A stretch of 64,000 nt of DNA. It comes from Mytilus californianus. Taxonomy: Eukaryota; Mollusca; Bivalvia; Mytilida; Mytilidae. How positions within the stretch are numbered: position 1 is the stretch's first letter; each line of letters opens with the position of its first letter. This document shows positions 10,949-23,774 of the stretch, one piece after another. Under the pieces are notes generated by a model that had not been told where the DNA came from, ran no database searches, and saw only the letters and a list, made by a program, of their open reading frames with translations. The translations under genes and the position numbers were made by a program. The DNA is taken from the NCBI RefSeq assembly GCF_021869535.1, contig NW_026262581.1, positions 120,308,771 to 120,372,770 of the forward strand, given 5' to 3'.

Positions 10949-13900
10949 AGATTAGGAAAACCTACGGACTGTCTTAATGACATCTCCGCTAGAATATCCT
11001 AACAGATGACCTTAGTATTGGTGTGTAAGTAGATAGCAAAAGAAAAAGAAAAAAACGAACAAACAAACAAACGAACGATTGAAAGAAATCATATATTGAT
11101 AAAAATGCATCAGATTAACCTTCATCAGGTTCGCTCAAACTCAAATATTTCAAAGTCAAACATGTATAAATCCCTCAAAACCTTTGGATCTATATGCCCT
11201 AAAGGAGCTAAAAATTATAGCCAAATTCACCCAAAGTCAAATTTGCCTGAGGGAGTTTGAACCAAGTCAATGGATCATAAATCACAGAGTTAAAAGGCAA
11301 AATTCATGTACTCGTATCTGTCATATGAATCGGATTAATTCAGCCCTCAAAATATTAGAGTGATAAGAAATAAAAAAGCTCAGCAAAGATACAACAGAAT
11401 ACTAGGACTGATATTAGCAAGAAACAGAATCATAAATTACTGAGCTATAAACTCTTTTGGTTAAAATGGAAAAAAAATATCTTTATACTAAATTCAGGAC
11501 CATCAAAAGACCATCTTAAAACACTTAAATTAGTGTCATAAACTAGATCATTCAACAGTTATCAAAACCCTTACCTTAAAGCAAAATGTAAAAGACTACG
11601 AAATGAAAAATGTTAAACAATTGAAACAAGAAAACTAACGGCTTGATTTATGTACAAAGCAATAAACAAAAAACAAATTTGATATTGATATACACAACAA
11701 ACCACAACCACTGAATTCCAGGCTCCTGACTTGTGATACACACATACAGACTGTGGCAGGGTTGAACATGTTTGAGGGTGCCCAACCCTCCTCTTACCAG
11801 GGACGAACTAGGGACAGTAGTGTAACAGCACAACATGATTACAAACAAAAAACATCAGTTGAAAAGGGCTGAAAAAGAAAGGCGGAAGATACCAAAGGGA
11901 GAGCAAAACTCACAAATATAGCAATAATATTTATTGATTACAAAATCAGTATTTATACCGATAAAACAATATTCAAAGATCTAATTACAGTGTTAAATTG
12001 GTAACCTTTTAGCATAAATTTACGGGCTGGATAAACAACACCACTGTAAAAATTAGGATGACCTATTCCATAAAAACAGTTTTTTTTAGAGGTACAGCCA
12101 AACTTCCAAACTAAATCTTCGTATCTATGAAAGAATCTAGTAAAGGTTTATAGTAATTTTGGAAAATCCTTGACTTAATAATTTACCAGTAATACATTGA
12201 TATCGTCCATTGAATTCCAAAACGTCACTACAGACACGGGCATGGAGAACGAGTTAGGATACGTAAGATGAAGCCAGAGGAACTGTCTAAAAATGGAATA
12301 TTAACACTAGGGAACGAAAATAAACCCTTTTATCGTAAATTTTTGTATAGAGTTTCCCGTGAAAATCTGAAATATCTAAGTTACTGCTGTTTATATAAAT
12401 CGAGTACAGAACGCATCAAAACTAGTGATATATGCAAAACTTGGCAATGGATTACTCGACGAGTTTCAAGCGCGGGAGTTGAGCAAAAATCACGTCCTAA
12501 CGTTAACATGATATTTTTCATGAAATGCTAAACTTCACTTTCAATTGATACATAAATGAATATCATTCATGCAGCATGGAAACCCTTTTTGCAGTGAATC
12601 TTGTAAGTTCGTGTGTCCAACCTTTGAAAAATCACCAGATTGGAACAGACTTGATTTAAACTGTAATTATCTATGATGTACTTTTACATTAACATGAAGT
12701 TTAAAAAAAAAGCATACGGGGAAGTTATATAAACGACAATGCTGAAAGACGAATAGAAAGAGTGTAAACATACAATTTGATGGTAAGATGCTACTACACA
12801 CACAATTATGTTGCATATAATCATAATACAGTGACAATTTTTATATATTTGTTTCTTCAGGTATTTTTCTTCTTTAACTATTTGAAAAGTAATTAAATGT
12901 TTTTACTAGTTTTCAAATTAAAAAAAAATTAGCAATTTTTACCTTTAATATCGCAACAATACTTAATAAAAACAAACCACATTCTATTATATTTTTCTGT
13001 CTTCTAGCTATACTTTCTAGTACAAATTGCGCCTAAAATTAGACATACGATAGCGCCAATGGTGAGAGAAAAACTTATTTTATTATGAAAACAATGACTC
13101 CCATGTTTGACTTCTTTTGTCATGTTTTTTTAACGTAAGGCAGTTGTAAGGAGAGATACTATCAGTATGCGTTAAAGATGCGTCCTTTTGCACCACTCGT
13201 TTTCGAATTACCCAGTATCATTTATGCAAATAAAAAAATATATGAATGCGCCGACTTTTAGATAAAACCTAATCTTATCATGAAAACAAAGACTCCCAGC
13301 GCCCCTTCTCTTATCGTGTAAGTTGTAAAATTCTTCACTTGTTTCGGGTCTTGTACATCCTTGGCTTTCCCCCTTTTTGAATTTATCTTTGAGTTCGGTA
13401 TTTTTGTAATACCTTTTTTCATATAGGACACCGTTTGCATAGTGTGTATATCAAATGAGAATAAAATTTGATAAATTTTGTGCGTCTGTAGCGCTTATTT
13501 GGAATTACCTCCACCAGGAACGCTCGACAAGAATAGCCGAATGACAAAATCAAGGAAACCATAGACATGATTCCTATTTTCAAATATGTTATGGGAAACA
13601 TAGAATTGTGTTGTATTTGATCTCTTTCTATCTGTTTAGTTTTTTCTATCATTTGTGCTAATTGAGGCCTATTTTAGCTGTATTGCTAATAGCTATGTGG
13701 TGTTGCCAATTTTCTCCTTTGGCATTTTAGTCTGAACAGAGTATGTTTGTGAGAAAATATCAAGTTTTACTGCTGGTGTACATGCTAATGTTTATTTTAA
13801 TGAGCTACCAATAGTCACCCGGGAGGGGGGATCTTAACATAAAAATTTGGTAACAGACGCCCGGCAGGGGTTTAAAAACGAATCCCCATTCATATATTAC

Positions 13901-14340
13901 ATTTTGCGAAAATCCCCATCCATACATATATTTCAAAGGAAAATCATCACCCATTCATATATTTCCCAGCTATCAGCTAGATATACAATCGTTAAGTGAC
14001 ATCGTTGTTACAAGTTAATCACAAAGGACACAGTTTTTACAGACATCTTAGCAGATGATGAACATTTATAACCCATTGACATATAAATTTCTACACTTTG
14101 TTATATAACCGCCGTGAAATTGCACCCCGTTGATATATTTGACGATCCGAAAAAGGTGGCACATATCAGTGGCACGTCTGTGTATACCTTTACATTGGAA
14201 GAGACCCCCCGTGCCAATAGTAATATGGCATAATAGATGAAGTAAATGAAATGACCAATTAGTTAATGGATGTAACTTAAACTGATTTTATACTTTTTCA
14301 GATTATATGTAAATAGTCGGTTATATAAGATATTATATGA
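10949..14340. other. Intergenic with dispersed repeats
   Basis: Contents: the rest of the duplication arm to about 11120; a mussel-type repeat at about 11640-11920 (GTGGCAGGGTTGAACATGTT, GCCCAACCCTCCTC, CAGTAGTGTAACAGCACAAC); an unrecognised 87-codon plus frame at 12268-12531; a repeat-like block at 13250-13660; and a C-rich repeat block at 13800-14220 in which the phrase CCCATTCATATAT recurs. No gene can be supported. Confidence 0.45.
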
Positions 14341-14642
14341 ATAAGAATAAGAATAAGAATTTTATTAGTTTAAAATCCAAACAATAGGATTGTTACTAAA
14401 TAAACAAACCAATACAAAACCAAAACAAAACAAACAAACAGACAGACAGACAGACAGGCATATTCATGACAAAACGATAGACATTAAACAATACAAACAT
14501 GTAGCATTGAAGAAAAAAAAATAAAGATTATTAATATTAAGTATTATACTATTTTTGACAGCATGCCTCCTCTATAAAATTATCAATTCAAATATTATGT
14601 TTATATATAACATTATAAGTTAAGCCACCAATCACACACAGT
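14341..14642 (-). mobile_element. LINE 3' untranslated region and microsatellite tail
   Basis: Read on the minus strand, the region after the reverse-transcriptase stop contains simple CTGT/TTTG runs (14426-14460) and ends in repeated TTATTC units at about 14341-14360. Short tandem tails of this kind are common at the 3' end of non-LTR retrotransposons, so I place the element's 3' boundary here. Confidence 0.65.
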
Positions 14643-16967
14643 TCATATACTGACATTATAATTGTTTCTCTCATTATACATTTCACTTATATTGTTAACA
14701 ATGATAAGTAAAATATCACATTCTTCACAAGAAAATATAAAATCAAATTTGTTTTCTTTACTCATTATATTAAAACTGGGGACAATACTAGAAATTTCAT
14801 TAAACATTTTGATCCTAGTTTTATTAATTTCTGTACATGTTATGATGAAATGGTATTCATCTTCCACCTCTTTATGGCATAAAGGACATATTCTATTTTC
14901 CAAGGCTGTTTTGTTGTATCTACCGCGTTCAACAGCCAGCATACTATTACTTATTCTTATTTTGGCATAATTTTTTGTAACATTTTTATCTAAATTCAAT
15001 AAAAGGTACTTTTCTAGTTCATACTTTACTTTAAATTTTCTGTAGGTTCTTAGTTCATTTCCATTTATTGAATTATCATCATTAAAGAGACAATTTTTCC
15101 AAAATATAATGTAATTTTCATTGAGCTTCTTCACGAGGGCTAAAAGTAATCGTTTTTTAGAAAAGGTACATTGATTTTCCCAAACATGAGTGAAATTCAA
15201 TTTTGATAGTAGCATTTTAATTTTTGAAGCAAATCCATCATTTAACTGCTTGTTAACTTTATAAACATTATATAATAAAGACTCATTTTCATTTGAATTT
15301 AAAATATGTAACCAAAATCCTACAGAAGACTTAAGGGCCTGTATACCAATAGGGTACATTCCCAATTCAGCTAATACAGCTGTATTTACTGCCTTTGAAT
15401 TAACATTAAGAAGACTTTTCGCAAATTTGATCTGGAGTTTTACTGATTCCATTGATAAGTATTGAGATTCAAGAGTTTTGTTGTTCTTCACAATATTTAG
15501 TGACCATATCTCACTACAATACAATAATATTGGACTATCACAAGAATTAAAAAGTTTCATATGGGAAAAAACATCCATCTTATCTGAGTAAAGGATTTTT
15601 TTAATACAAAACAATGCCTTTGAAGCTTTTTTACAGAGGAGATTTACAGCATTAGTGAAAATTCCTGATGGCTTGAATAGTATACCTAAATATTTATATT
15701 CTGTGCAGCATTCGATTACTTCATTATTCAATACAAACTTGTCTTTAGTAAGTTTTTTACCACTTTTATTAAATATCATTGTTTTCGTCTTGTCAAGATT
15801 GACAGTCAAGTTCCATTTTTCACAATAAGTGTTTAACTTGTTTAGACAATTTTGTAAACCTTCTGAAGATTCTGATATTAATACTAAGTCATCAGCATAT
15901 AAAAGACTAGACAATTTTATGTCATGTAATGTTACAGGATCACATGAGTTATCAAACATGGAGGTTAAATCATTTATATAAAAAGAAAATAAGGTAGGGC
16001 TTAGAATGCAGCCTTGTTTTACTCCAACTGTGGAAGGAAACATCTTAGTAATGCCTTCAGTGACTTTAACTGCAAATAAAACTTCTTTGTACATATCTTT
16101 TAGAATATTGAGGAATGGTCCATTTATGTTATATTCAGCAAGTTTGTGTAATAGGGCCTCTCTATTTATAGTGTCAAAAGCTTTTTTAAAATCAATAAAA
16201 CATGCATATATTCTTTTGTTTGATTTAAAAGCTTTATCAATAATAGTTTTTAAAGTTAGAATGTGATCACTAGTTCTGCATCCTTTTTTGAATCCAATCT
16301 GTTCACGACAAATAATTTTATTAGTTTCAGAATACTTTTCTAAACGATTATATAAAACTCTTGAGAAAAATTTTCCTAAGCAGCTAGAAAGTGCTATACC
16401 TCTGTAGTTTGAGGGGTTATTAAAACACCCTCCTTTAAAAACTGGTTTAATGTAATTTTCTCTCCATTTAGAAGGATATATACCTGTAAAAAGAATTAAG
16501 TTAAATAATTTTACATACATGTTGACGTTCATAGTGCAAGATATTTTCAACATTTCATTTGTTAACCCATCAGAACCACATGATTTCTTATTTTTCAAGG
16601 CTTTCATAGCAAGCAGCACTTCCTCTGAAGTTATCCTAACATTTAAATTTTTGTTACAATTATTCAAAAAATTACCATCAGTACATGATTTGATATCAGA
16701 ATTTTTGTTATGGGTAGTATTCATAAGATTTTTGAAGTATTCAAACCATTCTTTAGCTTGAATGTTTGAACTAGGATCATTCAGTTCTTTTTTCTTTAAA
16801 GTTTTAACAGTTTTCCAAAACTCATCTGAAGAATTATTTGATTCCAAGATTTTAGTCAGCATTTTATTTCTAAATTGTCTATAATTTTTCCTTATCAATC
16901 TATTTAGTACCTTTTTTTTGGACATAACTTCTAACCTTAGTTGCTTGTTCCATGGTTCTTTACACAA
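14643..16967 (-). CDS. LINE reverse transcriptase (C-terminal part of ORF2)
   Basis: This frame encodes the RNA-dependent DNA polymerase that copies the element's RNA at a nicked target. From the N-terminus it shows NYRGIALSSCLGK, QIGFKKGCRTSDHIL, the catalytic motif FIDFKKAFDTINRE (motif A), GVKQGCILSPTLFSF (motif B) and YADDLVLIS (motif C, YADD intact). Near the C-terminus CPLCHKEVEDEYHFIITC forms a cysteine/histidine, zinc-finger-like motif. No RNase H domain is apparent. The frame stays open upstream of the first Met to about 17125, so that Met is not the biological start; the protein continues from the endonuclease frame after frameshifts. The clade is unresolved by eye (jockey/CR1-like superfamily is plausible). 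Catalytic residues look intact, so the copy is probably fairly young. Confidence 0.9.
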   Translation of the reverse strand: MCKEPWNKQLRLEVMSKKKVLNRLIRKNYRQFRNKMLTKILESNNSSDEFWKTVKTLKKKELNDPSSNIQAKEWFEYFKNLMNTTHNKNSDIKSCTDGNFLNNCNKNLNVRITSEEVLLAMKALKNKKSCGSDGLTNEMLKISCTMNVNMYVKLFNLILFTGIYPSKWRENYIKPVFKGGCFNNPSNYRGIALSSCLGKFFSRVLYNRLEKYSETNKIICREQIGFKKGCRTSDHILTLKTIIDKAFKSNKRIYACFIDFKKAFDTINREALLHKLAEYNINGPFLNILKDMYKEVLFAVKVTEGITKMFPSTVGVKQGCILSPTLFSFYINDLTSMFDNSCDPVTLHDIKLSSLLYADDLVLISESSEGLQNCLNKLNTYCEKWNLTVNLDKTKTMIFNKSGKKLTKDKFVLNNEVIECCTEYKYLGILFKPSGIFTNAVNLLCKKASKALFCIKKILYSDKMDVFSHMKLFNSCDSPILLYCSEIWSLNIVKNNKTLESQYLSMESVKLQIKFAKSLLNVNSKAVNTAVLAELGMYPIGIQALKSSVGFWLHILNSNENESLLYNVYKVNKQLNDGFASKIKMLLSKLNFTHVWENQCTFSKKRLLLALVKKLNENYIIFWKNCLFNDDNSINGNELRTYRKFKVKYELEKYLLLNLDKNVTKNYAKIRISNSMLAVERGRYNKTALENRICPLCHKEVEDEYHFIITCTEINKTRIKMFNEISSIVPSFNIMSKENKFDFIFSCEECDILLIIVNNISEMYNERNNYNVSI

Positions 16968-17162
16968 TTTCCTAGTATGGTGTTTTAAAGCTCTAAATTG
17001 GGCTTCACATTCATTATTATAGTAGGGTTTTTTAACTTTTCGGAATTTACTTTTGTTATCCCTGAAAGTGGTTCGTTTTGGGCCAAGAAAAGCAGCATAT
17101 ACAATAAAGATGACATATTAGAAACATTTTCATTAATTTTTTCTTCCATACTGGATACCAAG

Positions 17163-18221
17163 TTATTTTGAACTGGGATTTCTGCTAAGCTTTTCTATTT
17201 CAGAAATAATTGGTTGGAAGTCAGTTTTTAATAAGTTTAATTTAAATGTATTTTCATATTCATTATTCCATTTTATGCACTTTAAAGGAGTTTTTAAGTT
17301 TTCTGGTGGTTGCTTATTTATTTGAGACATGATATTTACTGTTATTGGACAATGATCTGATACTATTGGCTCAAATTTATTAACTGAAAAATTTATGATA
17401 CTTGGCAAGAACCCAGAGCTGCAAATACAGTAGTCATCAATAGAAATTCCATTATGATTAAAAAATGTAACTTTTCCCTTAGAATCTCCTAAAGTTCTTC
17501 TATTTAAAATTCTTAATTGAGCAGAAATGCATAACTCTATTAATTGTTTACCATAACTGTTGGTGTTTTGTGAAATTTCAGTACTTCTTGATTTGAGCAC
17601 AGCATCTGCTATGTAATTAATAGGGAGAAAATCATCTAGGCTGTCATCAATTTCATTTGTAATATAGTCAGACTCACTAACATTGATATGGGCATTCAAA
17701 TCTCCAATTAAAGCAATATTACCCTCTGAAGAAAATTTTGTAATATCTTGCTCTAGTTTTTCAAACATTTGTTTATCACAATTAGTTCGCATAGTGTATG
17801 ATGAGTTACTGGGGGGTATATACATGGAGCAGATGAATAGATTTTTCTCAAAGCCAAAATAATTTTTGTCAAGTTTAAACCACATCATGTCACTCATTGT
17901 TTTATCAATTAATTTAACACCTTGCAAAATTTCCTTTTTAATAAAAGTGGCTAAACCAACCCATACTCTATTAGTTTCAGACTGTCTGCAGTTAGTAAAA
18001 CATTTGTATCCATTATAAAATAAAATATCCTTTGAGGAGGCATGTGTCTCTGATAAGCATACAATATCAGATGTCATTATTTTACTAAAATTTTCATCAT
18101 CTAGTTTACATAACCTGTCTCCACTTAATTTTCTAAATAAACCATTTACATTCCAAGAAGTAATCGATAAATTTCTTGACACTTTAATACACATAGTTTT
18201 GTGTTTGAAAAAAACAAACAA
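17163..18221 (-). CDS. LINE endonuclease (N-terminal part of ORF2)
   Basis: An apurinic-like (EEP-fold) endonuclease that nicks the target. Visible motifs are SWNVNGLFRK (residues about 22-31), SDIVCLSETHA (the Glu of the active site), LIGDLNAHIN and, near residue 280, SDHCPITV, the Asp-His pair. Length (352 residues including linker) fits the domain. The true start may be the internal Met of MCIKVSRN. The frame ends just after EIEKLSRNPSSK. One base out of frame the coding sense continues (PVQNNLVSSMEEKINENV), then a second shift near 17108 leads into the reverse-transcriptase frame. The two ORFs were therefore one ~1190-residue protein. No ORF1 is recognisable upstream; the element may lack one or be 5'-truncated. 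Confidence 0.9.
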   Translation of the reverse strand: MFVFFKHKTMCIKVSRNLSITSWNVNGLFRKLSGDRLCKLDDENFSKIMTSDIVCLSETHASSKDILFYNGYKCFTNCRQSETNRVWVGLATFIKKEILQGVKLIDKTMSDMMWFKLDKNYFGFEKNLFICSMYIPPSNSSYTMRTNCDKQMFEKLEQDITKFSSEGNIALIGDLNAHINVSESDYITNEIDDSLDDFLPINYIADAVLKSRSTEISQNTNSYGKQLIELCISAQLRILNRRTLGDSKGKVTFFNHNGISIDDYCICSSGFLPSIINFSVNKFEPIVSDHCPITVNIMSQINKQPPENLKTPLKCIKWNNEYENTFKLNLLKTDFQPIISEIEKLSRNPSSK

Positions 18222-18970
18222 ACATCATGAACAAGGATAGGGTTCTTATTAACCTAATTAGCTAATGCAATTAGCAAATGTATAATTCTTTTAAAATTGT
18301 ATCAACTGTTCATTGCTGTACCACAATGAAATATGTTTTGTATTAGTTGGAACTACTATATTCATAGCAAAAATTCAAATAAATTATATGAGAAGTGAGT
18401 AAAGTAATGGACCCAGTACAGTAACAACCCTTCTGTCACCTGGCTGCCGTAGCCATAATGTGATGAGGTTTAATGGTACAACTATATGTAAGCCTCACTA
18501 TTCATTGGAGCAACGTTTCTATCTTAATATGCAACAAGATTTTAAAGAATTTACACCTGAATAAAGAGGTATGACTTTCGTGTAAATTCACAATATAATA
18601 TACTAGTTCTGTATCAACGTGCGGTATCATCATAAAGAATACAATAACACTCGGATACATCTACCTACTGTTTGACATTGAAGTAAGTGCAAAAACTAAT
18701 TATACGAAAAATATAAATATCGAAATTTCGGTATGCTTTAATTTTATGGATGATTTATTGTGAAGTAGATATGGTGTAATCAAAAAATTTCATCAATTAT
18801 AATATCGAGATGTGAACAATTAAAAAATTGTTGCAAAGAAGATTTGCTTTAGTGTTAAGGTTCATTGGTCCCAGTTGATACAGAATGTTCACAATGACGC
18901 TCCTTTTGAACAAGATATTAGCAGGGCATAACCTCAAACTGACACAGTTATGACTGGTTTTTTGTATCAA

Positions 18971-19205
18971 AGATTGGTAAATAATAATGATTGCTTTTGC
19001 TTTGTCTTCAATAGACAGAGATATTCTTGGTAATAAAAGATTGGTAAATAAAACTTTATGATGGCTTTTGCTTTGTTTTCAATAGACAGAGATATTATAG
19101 ATAATAAAAGATTGGTAAATAAGAACATTCTGATGGCTTTGGCTTTTTCTTCAATAGACAACGATATTCTGGACCATAACATATTGGAAAATAAGAATAT
19201 TCCCA
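18971..19205. repeat. ~70-bp tandem repeat, about 3.5 copies
   Basis: Copies start near 18971, 19038, 19109 and 19180 with (A/T)GATTGGTAAATAA or a variant, followed by GATGGCTTTTGCTTTG and TTCAATAGACAGAGATAT. Frames reading through it on both strands are repeat artefacts. Confidence 0.85.
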
Positions 19206-21165
19206 TTTTTTCTTTTTTCTTTTTTCCTCGAATTGATTCCTTTTGGAGATTCTGAGGAAAATACCATGTTTCGTAACCAGGCGATATCCGTCTTCATTCT
19301 TTTCATGACTGATAGCCATTACATTTTTAGTGTCACCCTTTCCAAAATCTATTTGCGGAATCGTAATCAAACATTAAAGCAAAAGTCGGACGCCTCTAAA
19401 ATTTGGTTCGATCTGTCAAACATGCGTTCTACCTGTTTGTCTGTACATTAGATTACAATAGCCCTCTCATTTTGAATTCCTGTGTTTTACAGAAAATTCA
19501 CAGGCACTTTTCTCTTAATTCTTATTTTACCTTTATAGATAAAAAAAATATCAGATACAAGTGCCTGTGACCAAAATACATGAACTGTGCATTTACATTC
19601 AGAACGCGAATGTGCATTTGACGCTCCTTTTTGGCAAACGATACACTATAAATAGGAATGTTGGTACTATAAATAATAACTTTAATTACTTGTTTGTTTA
19701 TGAGTTTATGTGATTCAACAACGTTTAGAATATAGCAAAGTGCTCTAGACAATGAAATTGTAGGATTTGATGTTCCCTCATTGTGATGAACGAATAAATG
19801 AGTTACAACTGCCCTGTATCCATTTTTTTTCAGCCTGACAGGATTTAATATGATTTAAACCGATTTAAAATTAAATTTGAAAATAAATCAAAATACGTTG
19901 AATGTCATTGATGCAGTAAAATTGGTACCGTTAATGTTATAATGTGAATATCAAATGTAACATTATCAAGGCGATACAAAGAAGAAAAATCTCATAAATT
20001 AAACACAGTAACGTCGATCCGCTTACCAAAACTCCTCGCTTATTGGAACCGAGGTTGGTAAGAAAGGCCATTTCAAGTATTCCGATACAATTAAAACATG
20101 AAGTTAAATTAATTTTCGAATTTTATATAAAAGGCTTTTTTTTTCTATTTTGTTTTATTTGAACATTTGAATTTTAATTTATAATCTAAGTAGTATTTGA
20201 TGTAAAGGGGGACATTGTCTGTCCCATTATGGATATAATATTTTTGGAACTCAAAGTTAGAAATTTCTTGATTTGAACTGTGAATAAACAAACAAATATT
20301 TCCTCACGAAACCATTAGGTGATTTACATTTATACTTACAATTAGGAAACTTATACAATTCCTACCATTTCGCCGTACTGTTGTATCTTCTAATTTCTAA
20401 AACACAATGTTTTTTCAAAATTTCCAAAATTATAAGTAATTTCTTAAATTACTAAGACTAATCCATAAATGAAATCCTTAAAAGAGAAGTCATGCATTAA
20501 TTAACCTGTTCATTTACGTTTTGGCAAATGGATAGGGAATGAAAGCTGTTCACTTAACATTTGGCAATGAATAGGGAATTAACTAATGTTTAATTAAACT
20601 TTTAAAGGATAATAAACACAGAATAAGAGATGATTTATTTGTTTTTTTTGTGATTTATTTTTATCAAACAAGTTATCTTTGTATTGTTTATAATCCCAGA
20701 AATCATATCATGGAATTTCTAAAATTATTATTAAAATTTTCAGTGATTATGTAAGTCAATGGTCATTTTCATGATCATATATAATCACCGATGAATTTTA
20801 GTGATTATGCATACTCCCTGAAAATCAGTAATTCTACATAATGCCTGATTATACAACTTTACTGTAACAGATACATGTATCTTATTCACAAAATCATGTG
20901 CAAATCAACAAGCCAGCAATACACCTTTCCACTATTCACTGGTATACCCAGCCCCCTTAGCAACACATGGTAACCTAGCATCCTAGGTCAAGCTAATCAA
21001 CAAAAAGGCGGTTATTATGAACATAGAATAGTAACAAAGTAAAGAATTTGTTCATGCAATAATCTAAGATCACTCATTCAATGTGAAGATCATGACAATA
21101 AAAAAGATTAAACAAGTATTTACCAAGGAATCTTCAGACGACAAAGAAAACAACTTTCTTTTTAC

Positions 21166-21535
21166 AAGTTATATTTTATTTCAACATAAACACACAAATA
21201 ACATATTGGACGCGCTTAAATTTTATTAATTTCCCTCAGATTTGTTGACGGACAGGAAGTTAAGGATTTTCAATTGACCATTTGGTTCCAATACGAGCAT
21301 GCACAATTTCTGGAAATTCTGGAAATTCTCGAACTTCGATTACTCAAAATTTCATTCAACAATTTATATTTTATGTCAGCATAAACACAAAAATATCATA
21401 TTGGACGCACTTAAATTTTAGTAATTTCCCTCAAATTTGTTGACTGACAGGAAGTTAAGGATTTTCAAAGGACCATTTTGTTCCAGTACGAGCATGCAAA
21501 ATTTCTGGAAATTTTCCAACTTCAATTACTCCAAT
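21166..21535. repeat. Two-copy tandem duplication (~175-195 bp unit)
   Basis: Copy 1 is 21166-21360 and copy 2 is 21361-21535. Shared landmarks are CATATTGGACGC, TTAATTTCCCTCA-like sequence, GACAGGAAGTTAAGGATTTTC and ACGAGCATGC. Copy 1 has an extra internal 11-bp repeat (GGAAATTCT doubled). Divergence is about 10-15% by eye. Confidence 0.85.
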
Positions 21536-22679
21536 TACCGTTAACTCGAAAAGCATTCATCTATTATGAAGTGTAGAAGTTAGTATACAGACACACAATC
21601 CATGGAGTGTTCTATGCCAGGAACGGTTTATCGCCAATATGAAGATCAAAATTAGTAAAACATGTAGTATCCTTTTTCTGTGCTTTGATACATTTCATGT
21701 CTCTAAGCTTCCTCCCTAAACGGTTTTGGATCAATAATGATATTGCTTTGATTATTTTAGATGACAAGTTTTCTTTCTTTGGAATGATGCTTATATTCTA
21801 ATATGTTTACAAAAATCTAAATTATCGAAAATCGACAATTTGAGGTAAAGTTTAAGATTTGAACTTGTATCTTTTTTGTTAATGGTCAAATTCTGAGTTT
21901 TTTCTTATCTTTAAAAGTCAAAAACACGTAAGTAATCCAACTGTATTTGATAAAAATAAAATTAGTTTTCATCTTATTTTCATTAAAAGTATATTACAAT
22001 AAAATATAATTGACTGGAAATAAATAAAATACCTCTATAACAATAAGGAGATGTTGTATGAATGCCAATGAGACAACTATCCACCAAAGTTTAAATGAAG
22101 TGGATGTAAGCAATTATAGGCAACCTATTGTTTATTATCTCAAATTATGTTTTTCTTGTCTGATTTGCCAAAATTCATAAATTAATTCTTCCCCATACGA
22201 ATGATACATTTGCGGGCAAGGCTCTTATTCTCCTAATCTTCAGTTGTTACTGAAAAAGCTTTCTTTTTATAAATTGTGTGGCAAACCGTGTACCCCATGA
22301 TACGTAATTTGATCCTGGGTTTCTCTTACTTAAAAAGCATATCAGTCTTATTGTCGTTTATGTTATGATTTGTTTGTTTTTGTGATTTTCATTGACCCCT
22401 TGGTTTCTTCTCCTTCTTCCCTTTTCTTTGTTTTTTTATTAAAAACTGGAATATTGTTTTGTCCTTTCAAATTGCCAAAAGTACATTTTAAAACTTGTTT
22501 ACAACTATTACTTAATATTTTATCTTATTTTATATAACGAAAAATTTGATTCTATATCTTTTGTTTATATTAACTAATCTTATCCAAGTATATCCTAGTT
22601 AACGTTGCCTTTACATAAATAATATTGAAGAGATCGGTAAAACACGAAACATTAACAATAGCAATCGTTAGAAAAATGA

Positions 22680-23774
22680 CATATAGACTCATATAAACTC
22701 ATCAAAGATACCAGGCTTATGATTTTAAGGACGCCAGACGTGCGTTTCGTCTACACAAGACTCAACAGTGGCGCTAGAATCAAAACAACTGGAAGGCAAA
22801 ATCAATTACGAAGTTGAAGAGCATTAAAAACTGAAAAATTCGAAAAGTTGTGCCACATACGACTAAAGTATTCTTTTCAATGGGTAGTAAAACCCTTGTG
22901 TTTCGAATAATTTAAACATTTTATAAACAGTAAATTTAGAGAAAATAAGCATATCAATGATATTTCATGTCAACACAAAAATTCTGACTACTGGGATGGT
23001 AATACGTTCACCATCAGTGGGATCCAAACAATGGTTGTAAAAACTCATCATGTTTATTTGAATAGTATTTTAAATGAAAAGATGTCGATCTAATTGAACC
23101 AAAATTATGTAAAGAACATCTTACCAAGGTTTCAACTAAGATCCCAACTCCCTCAAGCAAAAATCAAAATAACAAAAATACTGAACTCTAAGGAAAATTC
23201 AAAACGGAAAGTCCTTTATCGAATGGCAAAATCAAAAGCTCAAACACATCAAACGAATGGAAAACAACTGTCATACTCCTGACTTGGTACAGGCATTTCT
23301 TTGTGTAGAAAATGGTGGATTAAACCTGGTTTTATAGCTAGCTCAACCTCTCACTTGTATGACAGTCGCATAGAATTCCATTATACTGACAACAATGTAT
23401 GAGCAAAACAAACAGACATACTTGTAATAGATAAAAATGTCAAAAATTGGAGTACAATAGTCAACAGTGTGTAATAATCTTAATTACTATAAAACAAATA
23501 ACTATTTCAACAAAGAAAAACCAAAATGGCATATATACACTCTTTAGACAAAGTACATAATCAAAAATGAAAGACAAGAATAAAAAATTACCATAGCACA
23601 ATAACACAAAAATATGGCGGGATGTATAAATACCGAGCCATAACAAAAGTGTATTACCAAAAATGAACTAAACAGTAAATACTAAAAATATTCAAAGACA
23701 AACAAATAAACACTATAACACGTAATTAAGATGATAAACAACGTCATTACATAGAATCTATACTTCAAGACCAA
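22680..23774. mobile_element. Long mussel-type interspersed repeat
   Basis: Contains GACGCCAGACGTGCGTTTCG, CATCAAACGAATGGA, CATACTCCTGACTTGGTACA and GTATGACAGTCGCATAGAAT, phrases I recall as highly repeated in mussel genomes (memory, unverified). It abuts the next retroelement tail at 23775. No intact protein; the 62-codon plus frame at 23094-23282 lies inside it. Confidence 0.5.

Larger units (their letters stand above)
18222..22679. other. Intergenic; small tandem repeats, no gene recognised
   Basis: Includes possible LINE 5' untranslated sequence up to about 18600, a ~70-bp tandem repeat (18971-19205), a two-copy 185-bp duplication (21166-21535) and one dispersed mussel repeat (22040-22125, with CAATGAGACAACTATCCACC). 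The dispersed repeat recurs at 38178-38262 and, inverted, near 42150-42262 and 51440-51556. Remaining sequence is AT-rich with only short random frames. Confidence 0.55.

Noticed and set aside
14662..16761. Plus-strand frames inside the LINE
   Set aside because: They are antisense shadows of the reverse-transcriptase frame, which carries all the conserved motifs.
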